Source: Micromussa lordhowensis
Taxonomy: Eukaryota > Cnidaria > Anthozoa > Scleractinia > Lobophylliidae
Length of the DNA stretch: 64,000 bases
NCBI GenBank assembly: GCA_964020085.1
Contig: OZ026599.1
Location: 34,684,086 to 34,748,085, forward strand
Direction: 5' to 3'
Shown: piece by piece, positions 29,097-39,399 of the stretch
Layout: every line of letters starts with the position of its first letter
Position numbering within the stretch: the stretch's first letter is position 1
Made by a program: the position numbers and the translations under genes
Notes under the pieces: generated by a model
What the model saw: only the letters and a program-made list of their open reading frames with translations
Databases searched by the model: none
Told to the model about the DNA's origin: nothing

Positions 29097-29591
29097 CATT
29101 TGAAAAATTTCATTCAGGCTTTCATTTGAGCGTGACGCGTTATGCATGATGCGTTACACATGTCACGCGTGACGTTACGTGACGTGACAAAAAAAATGAC
29201 AAAACCCTAGTGGGGAGGTGCTCGGTGGCTGTTTCTTTTGCCTAGCCCCGGCTAGGTCTTTCCCGCCGCTGACAAGGCGGCTGTCCTTCCCAGTTATACT
29301 CCGGGACTGAGTTGAGATCCCGGGGGATCTCTGAGCACCTCCCAGTTATGTGCTGGGCCGGAGCGGGCTCACCCGGGGCTATCGCCGCACATTCGGCCTC
29401 ACCCTCTACTCCTAACAAGTTTATGCACGTGCCTTTTAAGGAATCAGGGGCGGCCAACCCCACATCCAAGAGCACCACCAATCACTCGCTAATCGCCTAT
29501 TGGGCGGTCTCAGATATTTATGTTTCACAAAACCTGGACTTGTGGTGCATTTTCTTTTCTTCCTTGTAAAACGCATGCGCATACATATAAA
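29097..29591. other. Non-coding region, GC-rich and repetitive in motifs
   Basis: No convincing gene is seen here. 29130-29190 is packed with short GTGACG/ACGCGT motifs, including the perfect palindrome GTCACGCGTGAC (29162-29173). 29205-29470 is far more GC-rich than the rest of the element and folds on paper (see the RNA candidate). Near 29504-29516 lies a small CGCC/GGCG hairpin. Reading frames across it look shuffled. Confidence 0.5.
29205..29360 (+). ncRNA. Candidate structured RNA (multi-branched fold)
   Basis: A closing stem pairs GGGAGGTGCTC (29213-29223) with GAGCACCTCCC (29333-29343), 11 perfect base pairs. Inside it are CCTAGCC/GGCTAGG (29241-29256), CCGCC/GGCGG (29263-29280) and GAGATCCC/GGGATCTC (29314-29331). 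CCCAG/CTGGG (29341-29357) lies next to it. Several independent complementary pairs in 150 bases suggest a selected fold, on either strand. No known RNA family is recognised, and GC-rich DNA folds readily, so this is tentative. Confidence 0.35.
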
Positions 29592-29729
29592 ATGATCGTA
29601 TTGATTTACACGATTTGGAATGCCATCACCGAACTTTTGTTGCCTTCTTGGCAAAAAGAAATCAGAGATATAACACATGAAGTCGTTAACTCGATGAAAG
29701 AAGCAAAAAAATATGAAACTGCTGTGTGA
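29592..29729 (+). CDS. Possible 45-residue protein
   Basis: A short ORF starts at an ATG directly after CATACATATAAA, the start-codon context seen at other genes of the element. The product is a hydrophobic N-terminus (MIVLIYTIWNAITELLL) followed by a charged helix (EIRDITHEVVNSMKEAKKY). Size and isolation make it uncertain. 29730-29858 downstream shows no gene. Confidence 0.3.
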   Translation: MIVLIYTIWNAITELLLPSWQKEIRDITHEVVNSMKEAKKYETAV

Positions 29730-29858
29730 CGTTATGCTTGAAATATTTTTGCCTCATCAAAAACAAACCTTAATTTGCATACGCTCAAACGGTCGTCGCT
29801 TGTTTCCTGCTGTCTAGCACCATACATGAAATATTTCGCCTCGCTCGAATTTGCAGTT

Positions 29859-30116
29859 TCAAATATATAATGAAGAACTCTTTTCCCTTTCGTTCAAAAT
29901 CTTAAGCAACCGTTTTTCGGCGCGTATTGATAAGATTATTTCTTTGCCGCCTGCTTCAATAACAACCTTGTCAATATCTGAATCTTCATAAATGTCATCT
30001 GGCGAAGCAATGACATCTTCTTCATTTTTTGAGACAAAATAGTGGGCAATCAGCCCCCACGAGGCCGAAACCGAGATTGATATCAAAAGGCACGATAGTT
30101 TTAAGACGGGATCCAT
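29859..30116 (-). CDS. Small single-span membrane protein (unknown)
   Basis: I start it at the ATG at 30116, which follows GAAATAT; the open frame reaches 30206 only through a TTG. The 85 residues have an N-terminal hydrophobic span (LKLSCLLISISVSASWGLIA), an acidic stretch (DDIYEDSDIDK) and a C-terminal charged helix (SIRAEKRLLKILNEREK). It lies downstream of the TIR-started gene in the same direction. No family recognised. Confidence 0.45.
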   Translation of the reverse strand: MDPVLKLSCLLISISVSASWGLIAHYFVSKNEEDVIASPDDIYEDSDIDKVVIEAGGKEIILSIRAEKRLLKILNEREKSSSLYI

Positions 30117-30195
30117 ATATTTCAATACATTGTATCCCTTGAATGAAAAATATTTTTGGCTCGCCACATGCAAATTTGCATAAACCGCGTTAAAT

Positions 30196-30399
30196 TTACA
30201 TGCCAACCAAAATATTGGCTAACTCGCGCGGGTCGATCTGCTTCAATTCATTTAAAACGTCTTCTGGCATAACAACCACTTTTTGTTTGCCTTTTCTCGC
30301 CCCAAGTACAAAGACTTGTTTGTCTTTCTCGGAAATAAGCCACTTTCCATCTTCTTTTTTAGCGCTTTGACTATATACTCCTTTACGACCACGACCCAT
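30196..30399 (-). CDS. Small basic protein started at the right TIR (unknown)
   Basis: The 67-residue protein has a very basic N-terminus (MGRGRKGVYSQSAKK) and a mixed C-terminal half (VVVMPEDVLNELKQIDPREL). Its ATG at 30399 is the exact counterpart of the polymerase ATG at the left end: the TIR with its TATATAG box runs up to both. That position makes it a likely early-type gene with the same expression timing as the polymerase. Basic charge and small size would suit DNA or end binding, which is inference. Confidence 0.5.
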   Translation of the reverse strand: MGRGRKGVYSQSAKKEDGKWLISEKDKQVFVLGARKGKQKVVVMPEDVLNELKQIDPRELANILVGM

Positions 30400-30415
30400 T
30401 TCTTTCTATATAGAC
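30400..30415 (-). promoter_or_regulatory. TIR promoter for the right-end gene (TATATAG)
   Basis: The box at 30406-30412 (minus strand) stands six bases before the ATG at 30399, an arrangement shared with the left end. Confidence 0.5.
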
Positions 30416-30471
30416 GGCACATTTCTTCAATAGAAAATAATTCACAAAACAAGAACCTGTGTTTTAACCTT

Positions 30472-30610
30472 ACACACATATATGATGAGGGGTTCTGTGT
30501 CACAAATTTTTTGTGACATCCTAGGCTCGTGACACGAGCCTGGGCGAGTGTCACGAGCCTAAGATGTCACAAAAAATTTGTGACACAGAACCCTCATCAT
30601 ATATGTGTGT
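30472..30610. repeat. Snap-back palindrome forming the right terminus
   Basis: This is the right-end copy of the 139-bp palindrome at 15830-15968. It starts with ACACACATATATGATGAGG and ends with the mirror CATCATATATGTGTGT. Arms are about 63-64 nt around a loop near 30536-30547. Confidence 0.88.
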
Positions 30611-30615
30611 TGCAT
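30611..30615. repeat. Target-site duplication, right copy (TGCAT)
   Basis: Repeats 15825-15829. The satellite monomer continues without a phase change. Confidence 0.85.
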
Positions 30616-32597
30616 ACTAATTAGGCGATGATGCGATTTGCGCCAGGGCCTTTTTAAAGCCCGTATAGTCGGCCTACTTTTTTGAGCATTTTCCCTTGGT
30701 CCCCCCTTGGCAAAAATTTAGAAAATGGCCGATTTAGGTCTCCTTGGCAAATTTCTCATAACTCGGCTCCACGGGCACTTATGGAGGCGCCGTTTGCAGC
30801 AAAATGTTCCCCTATGATTGCACTTTAAGTGCATACTAATTAGGCGATGATGCGATTTGTGCCAGGCTGTTTTTGAAGCCCGTATAGTCGGCCTACTTTT
30901 TGGAGCATTTTCCCTTGGTCCCCCCTTGGCAAAATCTCAGAAAATGGCCGATTTAGGTCTCCTTGGCAAATTTGTCGCAACTCGGCTCCACGGGCACTTA
31001 TGGAGGCGCAGTTTCCAGCAAAATGTTCCTCTATGATTGCACTTGAAGTGTATACTAATTAGGCGATGATGCGATTTGCGCCAGGGTATTTTTGAAGCCC
31101 GTATAGTCGGTCTACTTTTTTTAGCATTTTCCCTTGGTCCCCCCTTGGCAAAAATTTAGAAAATGGCCGATTTAGGTCTCCTTGGCAAATTTGTCATAAC
31201 TCGGCTCCACGGGCACTTATGGAGGCGCAGTTTGCAGCAAAATGTTCCTCTATAATTGCACTTTAAGTGCATACTAATTAGGCGATGATGCGATTTGTGC
31301 CAGGGTGTCTTTGAAGCCCGTATAGTCGGCATACTTTTTGAGCATTTTCCCTTGGTCCCCCCTTGGCAAAATCTCAGAAACTGGCCAATTTAGGGCTCCT
31401 TCGCAAATTTGTCATAACTCGGCTCCAGGGGCACTTATGGAGGCGCAGTGTGCAGCAAAATGTTCCTCTATGATTGCACTTCAAGTGCATTCTAATTAGG
31501 CGATGATGCGCTTTGCGCCATAGTGTTTTTGAAGCCCGTATAGTCGGCCTACTTTTTTGAGCATTTTTCCTTGGTCCCCCTTTGGCAAAATCTCAGAAAA
31601 TGGCCGATTTAGGTCTCCTTGGCAAATTTGTCATCACTCGGCTCCACGGGCACTTATGGAGGCGCAGTTTGCAGCAAAATGTTCCTCTATGATTGCACTT
31701 GAAGTGCATACTAATTAAGCGATGATGCGATTTGCGCCAGGGTGTTTCTGAAGCCCGTATAGTCGGCCTACTTTTTTGAGCATTTTCCCTTGGTCCCCCC
31801 TTGGCAAAATCTCAGAAAATGGCCAATTTAGGTCTCCTTGGCAAATTTATCATAACTCGGCTCCACGGGCACTTATGGAGGCGCAGTTTGCAGCAAAATG
31901 TTCATCTATGATTGCACTTTAAGTGCATACTAATTAGGCGATGATGCGATTTGCGCCAGGGTGTTTTTGAAGCCCGTATAGTCGGCCTACTTTTTTAAAC
32001 ATTTTCTCTTGGTCCCCCCTCGGCAAAATCTCAGAAAATGGCCGATTTAGGTCTCCTTGGCAAATTTGTCATAACTCGGCTCCACGGGCACTTATGGAGG
32101 CGCAGTTTCCAGCAAAATGTCCCTCTATGATTTCACTTCAAGTGCATACTAATTAGGCGATGATGCAATTTGCGCCAGGGTGTTTTTGAAGCCCGTATAG
32201 TCGGCCTACTTTTTTAAACATTTTCTCTTGGTCCCCCCTCGGCAAAATGTCAGAAAATGGCCAATTAAGGTCTCCTTGGCAAATTTGTCATAACTCGGCT
32301 CCACGGGCACTTATGGAGGCGCAGTTTGCAGCAAAATGTTCCTCTATGATTGCACTTCAAGTGCATACTAATAAGGCGATGATGGGATTTCCGCTAGGGT
32401 GTTTTTGAAGCCCGTATAGTCGGCTTACTTTTTTGAGCATTTTCCCTTGGTCCCCCCTCGGCAAAATCTCAGAAAATGGCCGATTTAGGTCTCCTTGGCA
32501 AATTGGTCATAACTCGGCTCCACGGACACTTATGGAGGCGCAGTTTGCAGCAAAATGTTCCTCTATGATTGCACTTCAAGTGCATACTAATTAGGCG

Positions 32598-35500
32598 ATA
32601 ATGCAATTTGCGCCACGGTGTTTTCGAAGCCCGTATAGTCGGCCTACTTTTTTGAGCATTTTCCCTTGGTCCCCCTTTGGCAAAATCTCAGAAAATGGCC
32701 GATTTAGGTTTCCTTGGCAAATTTGTCATACCTCGGCTCCACGGGCACTTATGGAGGCGCAGTTTGCAGCAAAATGTTCCACTATGATTGCACTTCGAGG
32801 GCATACTAATAAGGCGATGATGGGATTTGCCCCACGGCGTTTTTGAAGCCTGTATAGTCGGCCTACTTTTTTGAGCATTTTCCCTTGGTCCCCCCTTGGC
32901 AAAATCTCAGAAAATGGCCAATTTGGGTCTTCTTGGCAAATTTGTCATACCTCGGCTCCACGGGCACTTATGGAGGCGTAGTTTGCAACAAAATTTTCCT
33001 CTATGATTGCACTTTAAGTGCATACTAATTAGACGATGATGCGATTTACGCCAGGGTGTTTTCGAATCCCGTATAGTCGGCCTACTTTTTTGAGCATTTT
33101 CCCTTGGTCCCCCCTTGGCAAAATCTCAGAAAATGGCCGATTTAGGTTTCCTTGTCAAATTTGTCATAACTCGGCTCCACGGGCACTTATGGAGGCACAG
33201 TTTGCAGCAAATTGTTCCTCTATGATTGCACTTCAAGTGCATACTAATTAGGCGATGATGCAATTTGCGCCACGGTGTTTTCGAAGCCCGTATAGTCGGC
33301 CTACTTTTTCGAGCATTTTCCCTTGGTCCCCATTTGGCAAAATCTCAGAAAATGGCCGATTTAGGTTTCCTTGGCAAATTTGTAATACCTCGGCTCCACG
33401 GGCACTTATGGAGGCGCAGTTTGCAGCAAAATGTTCCTCTATGATTGCACTTCGAGTGCATTCTAATAAGGCGATGATGGGATTTGCGCCAGGGTGTTTT
33501 TGAAGCCTGTATAGTCGGCCTACTTTTTTGAGCATTTTCCCTTGGTCCCCCCTTGGCAAAATCTCAGAAAATGGCCGATATAGGTCTCCTTGGCAAATTT
33601 GTCATACCTCGGCTCCACGGGCACTTATGGAGGCGCAGTTTGCAGCAAAATGTTCCTCTATGATTGCATTTCAAGCGCATACTAATTAGACGATGATGCG
33701 ATTTACGCCAGGGTGTTTTCAAAGCCCGTATAGTCGGCCTACTTTTTTGAGCATTTTCCCTTGGTCCCCCCTTGGCAAAATCTCAGAAAATGGCCGATTT
33801 AGGTCTCCTTGGCAAATTTGTCATAACTCGGCTCCACGGGCACTTATGGAGGCGCAGTTTCCAGCAAAATGGTCCTCTATGATTGCACTTCAAGTGCATA
33901 CTAATTAGACGATGATGCGATTTGCGCCAAGGTGTTTTTGAATCCTGTATAGTCAGCCTACTTTTTTGAGCATTTTCCCTCGGTCCCCCCTTGGCAAAAT
34001 CTCAGAAAATGGCCGATTTAGGTCTCCTTGGCAAATTTGTCATACCTCGGCTCCACGGGCACTAATGGAGGCGCAGTTTGCAGCAAAATGTTCCTCTATG
34101 ATTGCACTTCAAGTGCATACTAATTAGGCGATGATGCAATTTGCGCCACGGTGTTTTCGAAGCCCGTATAGTCGGCCTACTTTTTTGAGCATTTTCCCTT
34201 GGTCCCCCTTTGGCAAAATCTCAGAAAATGGCCGATTTAGGTTTCCTTGGCAAATTTGTCATACCTCGGCTCCACGGGCACTTATGGAGGCGCAGTTTGC
34301 AGCAAAATGTTCCACTATGATTGCACTTCGAGGGCATACTAATAAGGCGATGATGGGATTTGCCCCAGGGCGTTTTTGAAGCCTGTATAGTCGGCCTACT
34401 TTTTTGAGCATTTTCCCTTGGTCCCCCCTTGGCAAAATCTCAGAAAATGGCCAATTTGGGTCTTCTTGGCAAATTTGTCATACCTCGGCTCCACGGGCAC
34501 TTATGGAGGCGTAGTTTGCAACAAAATTTTCCTCTATGATTGCACTTTAAGTGCATACTAATTAGACGATGATGCGATTTACGCCAGGGTGTTTTCGAAT
34601 CCCGTATAGTCGGCCTACTTTTTTGAGCATTTTCCCTTGGTCCCCCCTTGGCAAAATCTCAGAAAATGGCCGATTTAGGTTTCCTTGTCAAATTTGTCAT
34701 AACTCGGCTCCACGGGCACTTATGGAGGCACAGTTTGCAGCAAATTGTTCCTCTATGATTGCACTTCAAGTGCATACTAATTAGGCGATGATGCAATTTG
34801 CGCCACGGTGTTTTCGAAGCCCGTATAGTCGGCCTACTTTTTCGAGCATTTTCCCTTGGTCCCCATTTGGCAAAATCTCAGAAAATGGCCGATTTAGGTT
34901 TCCTTGGCAAATTTGTAATACCTCGGCTCCACGGGCACTTATGGAGGCGCAGTTTGCAGCAAAATGTTCCTCTATGATTGCACTTCGAGTGCATTCTAAT
35001 AAGGCGATGATGGGATTTGCGCCAGGGTGTTTTTGAAGCCTGTATAGTCGGCCTACTTTTTTGAGCATTTTCCCTTGGTCCCCCCTTGGCAAAATCTCAG
35101 AAAATGGCCGATATAGGTCTCCTTGGCAAATTTGTCATACCTCGGCTCCACGGGCACTTATGGAGGCGCAGTTTGCAGCAAAATGTTCCTCTATGATTGC
35201 ATTTCAAGCGCATACTAATTAGACGATGATGCGATTTACGCCAGGGTGTTTTCAAAGCCCGTATAGTCGGCCTACTTTTTTGAGCATTTTCCCTTGGTCC
35301 CCCCTTGGCAAAATCTCAGAAAATGGCCGATTTAGGTCTCCTTGGCAAATTTGTCATAACTCGGCTCCACGGGCACTTATGGAGGCGCAGTTTCCAGCAA
35401 AATGGTCCTCTATGATTGCACTTCAAGTGCATACTAATTAGACGATGATGCGATTTGCGCCAAGGTGTTTTTGAATCCTGTATAGTCAGCCTACTTTTTT

Positions 35501-35663
35501 GAGCATTTTCCCTCGGTCCCCCCTTGGCAAAATCTCAGAAAATGGCCGATTTAGGTCTCCTTGGCAAATTTGTCATACCTCGGCTCCACGGGCACTAATG
35601 GAGGCGCAGTTTGCAGCAAAATGTTCCTCTATGATTGCACTTCAAGTGCATACTAATTAGACG
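32598..35663 (+). repeat. Tandem duplication of a 7-monomer unit (2 x 1,533 bp)
   Basis: 32598-34130 and 34131-35663 carry the same series of variants in the same order, with offset 1,533 = 7 x 219. Only a few single-base differences were noticed, for example near 32600 and 32834. The next monomer at 35664 breaks the pattern. Confidence 0.85.
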
Positions 35664-38600
35664 ATGATGCGATTTGAGCCAGGGTTTTTTCGAAGCCTGT
35701 ATAGTCGGCCTACTTTTTTGAGCATTTTCCCTTGGTCCCCCCTTGGCAAAATTTTAGAAAATTGCCGATTTAGGTCTCCTTATCAAATTTGTCATCACTC
35801 GGCTCCGCGGGCACTTATGGAGGCGCAGTTTGCAGCAAAATGTTCCTCTATGATTGCACTTTAAGTGCATACTATTTAAGTGATGATGCGATTTGCGCCA
35901 GGGTGTTTTTGAAGCCCGTATAGTCGGCCTACTTTTTTGAGCATTTTCCCTTGGTCCCCCCTTGGCAAAATTTCATAAAATGGCCGATTTAGGTCTCCTT
36001 GGATAATTTCTCATAACTCGGCTCCACGGGCACTTATGGAGGCGCAGTTTGCAGCAAAATGTTCCTCTATGTTTGCACTTCAAGTGCATACTAATTAGGC
36101 GATGATGCAATTTGCGCCAAGGTGTTTTTAAAGCCTGTATAGTCAGCCTACTTTTTTGAGCATTTTCCCGTGGTCCCCCCTTGGCAAAATCTCAGAAAAT
36201 GGCCGATTTAGGTCTCCTTGGCAAATTTGTCATAACTCGGCTCCACGGGCACTTATGGAGGCGCAGTTTGCCGCAAAATGTTCTTCTATGATTGCACTTC
36301 ACTGCATATTAATTAGGCGATGATGCAATTTGCGCCAGGGTGTTTTCGAAGGCCGTATAGTCGGCCTACTTTTTTGAGCATTTTCCCTTGGTCCCCCTTT
36401 GGCAAAATCTCAGAAAATGGCCGATATAGGTCTCCTTGGCAAATTTGTCATACCTCGGCTCCACGGGCACTTATGGAGGCGCAGTTTGCAGCAAAATGTT
36501 CCTCTATGATTGCACTTCAAGTGCATACTAATTAAGCGATGATGCGATTTACGCCAGGGTGTTTTCGAAGCCCGTATAGTCGGCCTACTTTTTTGAGCAT
36601 TTTCCCTTGGTCCCCCCTTGGCAAAATCTCAGAAAATGGCCAATTTAGGTCTCCTTGGCAAATTTATCATAACTCGGCTCCACGGGCACTTATGGAGGCG
36701 CAGTTTGCAGCAAAATGTTCATCTATGATTGCACTTTAAGTGCATACGTACTAATTAGGCGATGATGCGATTTGCGCCAGGGTGTTTTTGAAGCCCGTAT
36801 AGTCGGCCTACTTTTTTAAACATTTTCTCTTGGTCCCCCCTCGGCAAAATCTCAGGAAATGGCCGATTTAGGTCTCCTTGGCAAATTTGTCATAACTCGG
36901 CTCCACGGGCACTTATGGAGGCGCAGTTTCCAGCAAAATGTCCCTCTATGATTTCACTTCAAGTGCATACTAATTAGGCGATGATGCGATTTGCGCCAGG
37001 GTGTTTTTGAAGCCCGTATAGTCGGCCTACTTTTTTAAACATTTTCTCTTGGTCCCCCCTCGGCAAAATGTCAGAAAATGGCCAATTAAGGTCTCCTTGG
37101 CAAATTTGTCATAACTCGGCTCCACGGGCACTTATGGAGGCGCAGTTTGCAGCAAAATGTTCCTCTATGATTGCACTTCAAGTGCATACTAATAAGGCGA
37201 TGATGGGATTTCCGCTAGGGTGTTTTTGAAGCCCGTATAGTCGTCTTACTTTTTTGAGCATTTTCCCTTGGTCCCCCCTCGGCAAAATCTCAGAAAATGG
37301 CCGATTTAGGTCTCCTTGGCAAATTGGTCATAACTCGGCTCCACGGACACTTATGGAGGCGCAGTTTGCAGCAAAATGTTCCTCTATGATTGCACTTCAA
37401 GTGCATACTAATCAGGCGATGATGCAATTTGCGCCACGGTGTTTTCGAAGCCCGTATAGTCGGCCTACTTTTTTGAGCATTTTCCCTTGGTCCCCCTTTG
37501 GCAAAATCTCAGAAAATGGCCGATTTAGGTTTCCTTGGCAAATTTGTCATACCTCGGCTCCACGGGCACTTATGGAGCCGCAGTTTGCAGCAAAATGTTC
37601 CACTATGATTGCACTTCGAGGGCATACTAATAAGGCGATGATGGGATTTGCCCCAGGGCGTTTTTGAAGCCTGTATAGTCGGCCTACTTTTTTGAGCATT
37701 TTCCCGTGGTCCCCCCTTGGCAAAATTTTAGAAAATTGCCGATTTAGGTCTCCTTATCAAATTTGTCATCACTCGGCTCCGCGGGCACTTATGGAGGCGC
37801 AGTTTGCAGCAAAATGTTCCTCTATGATTGCACTTTAAGTGCATACTATTTAAGTGATGATGCGATTTGCGCCAGGGTGTTTTTGAAGCCCGTATAGTCG
37901 GCCTACTTTTTTGAGCATTTTCCCTTGGTCCCCCCTTTGCAAAATTTCAGAAAATGGCCGATTTAGGTCTCCTTGGATAATTTGTCATAACTCGGCTCCA
38001 CGGCCACTTATAGAGGCGCAGGTTGCAGCAAAATGTTCCTCTATGATTGCACTTCAAGTGCATACTAATTAGGCGATGATGCGATTTGCGCCAGGGTGTT
38101 TTTGAAGCCCGTATAGTCGGGCTACTTTTTTGAGCATTTTCTCTTGGTCCCCCCTTGGAAAAATCTCAGAAAACGGCCGATTTAGGTCTCCTTGGCAAAT
38201 TTGTCATAACTCGGCTCCACGGGCACTTATGGAGGCGCAGTTTGCCGCAAAATGTTCTTCTATGATTGCACTTCACTGCATATTAATTAGGCGATGATGC
38301 AATTTGCGCCAGGGTGTTTTCGAAGGCCGTATAGTCGGCCTACTTTTTTGAGCATTTTCCCTTGGTCCCCCTTTGGCAAAATCTCAGAAAATGGCCGATA
38401 TAGGTCTCCTTGGCAAATTTGTCATACCTCGGCTCCACGGGCACTTATGGAGGCGCAGTTTGCAGCAAAATGTTCCTCTATGATTGCACTTCAAGTGCAT
38501 ACTAATTAGACGATGATGCGATTTACGCCAGGGTGTTTTCGAAGCCCGTATAGTCGGCCTACTTTTTTGAGCATTTTCCCTTGGTCCCCCCTTGGCAAAA

Positions 38601-39399
38601 TCTCAGAAAATGGCCGATTTAGGTTTCCTTGTCAAATTTGTCATAACTCGGCTCCACGGGCACTTATGGAGGCACAGTTTGCAGCAAAATGTTCCTCTAT
38701 GACTGCACTTCAAGTGCATACTAATTACGCGATGATGCGATTTGCGCCAGGGTGTTTTTTAAGCCCGTATAATCGGCCTACTTTTTTGAGCATTTTCCCT
38801 TGGTCCCCCCTTGGCAAAATTTTAGAAAATTGCCGATTTAGGTCTCCTTATCAAATTTGTCATAATTCGGCTCCACGGGCACTTATGGAGGCGCAGTTTG
38901 CAGCAAAATGTTCCTCTATGATTGCACTTTAAGTGCATACTATTTAAGTGATGATGCGATTTGCGCCAGGGTGTTTTTGAATCCCGTATAGTCGGCCTAC
39001 TTTTTTGAGCATTTTCCCTTGGTCCCCCCTTGGCAAAATCTCAGAAAATGGCCGATTTAGGTCTCCTTGGCAAATTTGTCATAACTCGGCTCAACGGGCA
39101 CTTATGGAGGCGCAGTTTGCAGCAAAATGTTCCTCTATGATTGCACTTCAATTGCATACTACTTAGGCGATGATGCAATTTGCGCCAGGGTGTTTTCGAA
39201 GGCCGTATAGTCGGCCTACTTTTTTGAGCATTTTTCCGTGGTCCCCGCTTGGCAAATCTCACAAAATGGCCGATTTAGGTTTCCTTGTCAAATTTGTCAT
39301 AACTCGGCTCCACGGGCACTTATGGAGGCGCAGTTTGCAGCAAAATGTTCTTCTATGATTGCACTTCAAGTGCATGCTAATTAGGCGATTAAGCGATTT

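Larger units (their letters stand above)
15830..30610 (+). mobile_element. Maverick/Polinton DNA transposon, full length (14,781 bp)
   Basis: The element has terminal inverted repeats, a 5-bp target duplication and the diagnostic Polinton gene set: protein-primed DNA polymerase B, retroviral-type integrase, FtsK/HerA-type packaging ATPase, a major capsid candidate and a probable minor capsid protein. The satellite interrupted at 15829 resumes in phase at 30611, so both ends are exact. Termini are 5'-ACACACAT, with the mirror image at the right end. TIR copies differ at about five positions and by one 6-bp indel. Four lesions in three genes suggest ageing or assembly error. No adenain-like protease gene was recognised. 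Confidence 0.93.
30396..30610 (-). repeat. Right terminal inverted repeat (215 bp)
   Basis: Reverse complement of 15830-16050 with about five substitutions and without the CATAGA found in the left copy. The outer 139 bp is palindromic and the inner part carries the TATATAG box at 30406-30412 (minus strand). Confidence 0.92.

Noticed and set aside
29205..29470. Known small RNA gene (U1, U2, 7SL or tRNA) in the GC-rich segment
   Set aside because: I compared the main conserved boxes of these RNAs from memory and found none, so only an unnamed structured candidate is reported.
30252..30554. 100-codon minus-strand ORF crossing the right TIR
   Set aside because: It begins inside the palindrome, overlaps the better supported gene at 30196-30399, and its first part repeats at the left end simply because the TIR is duplicated.
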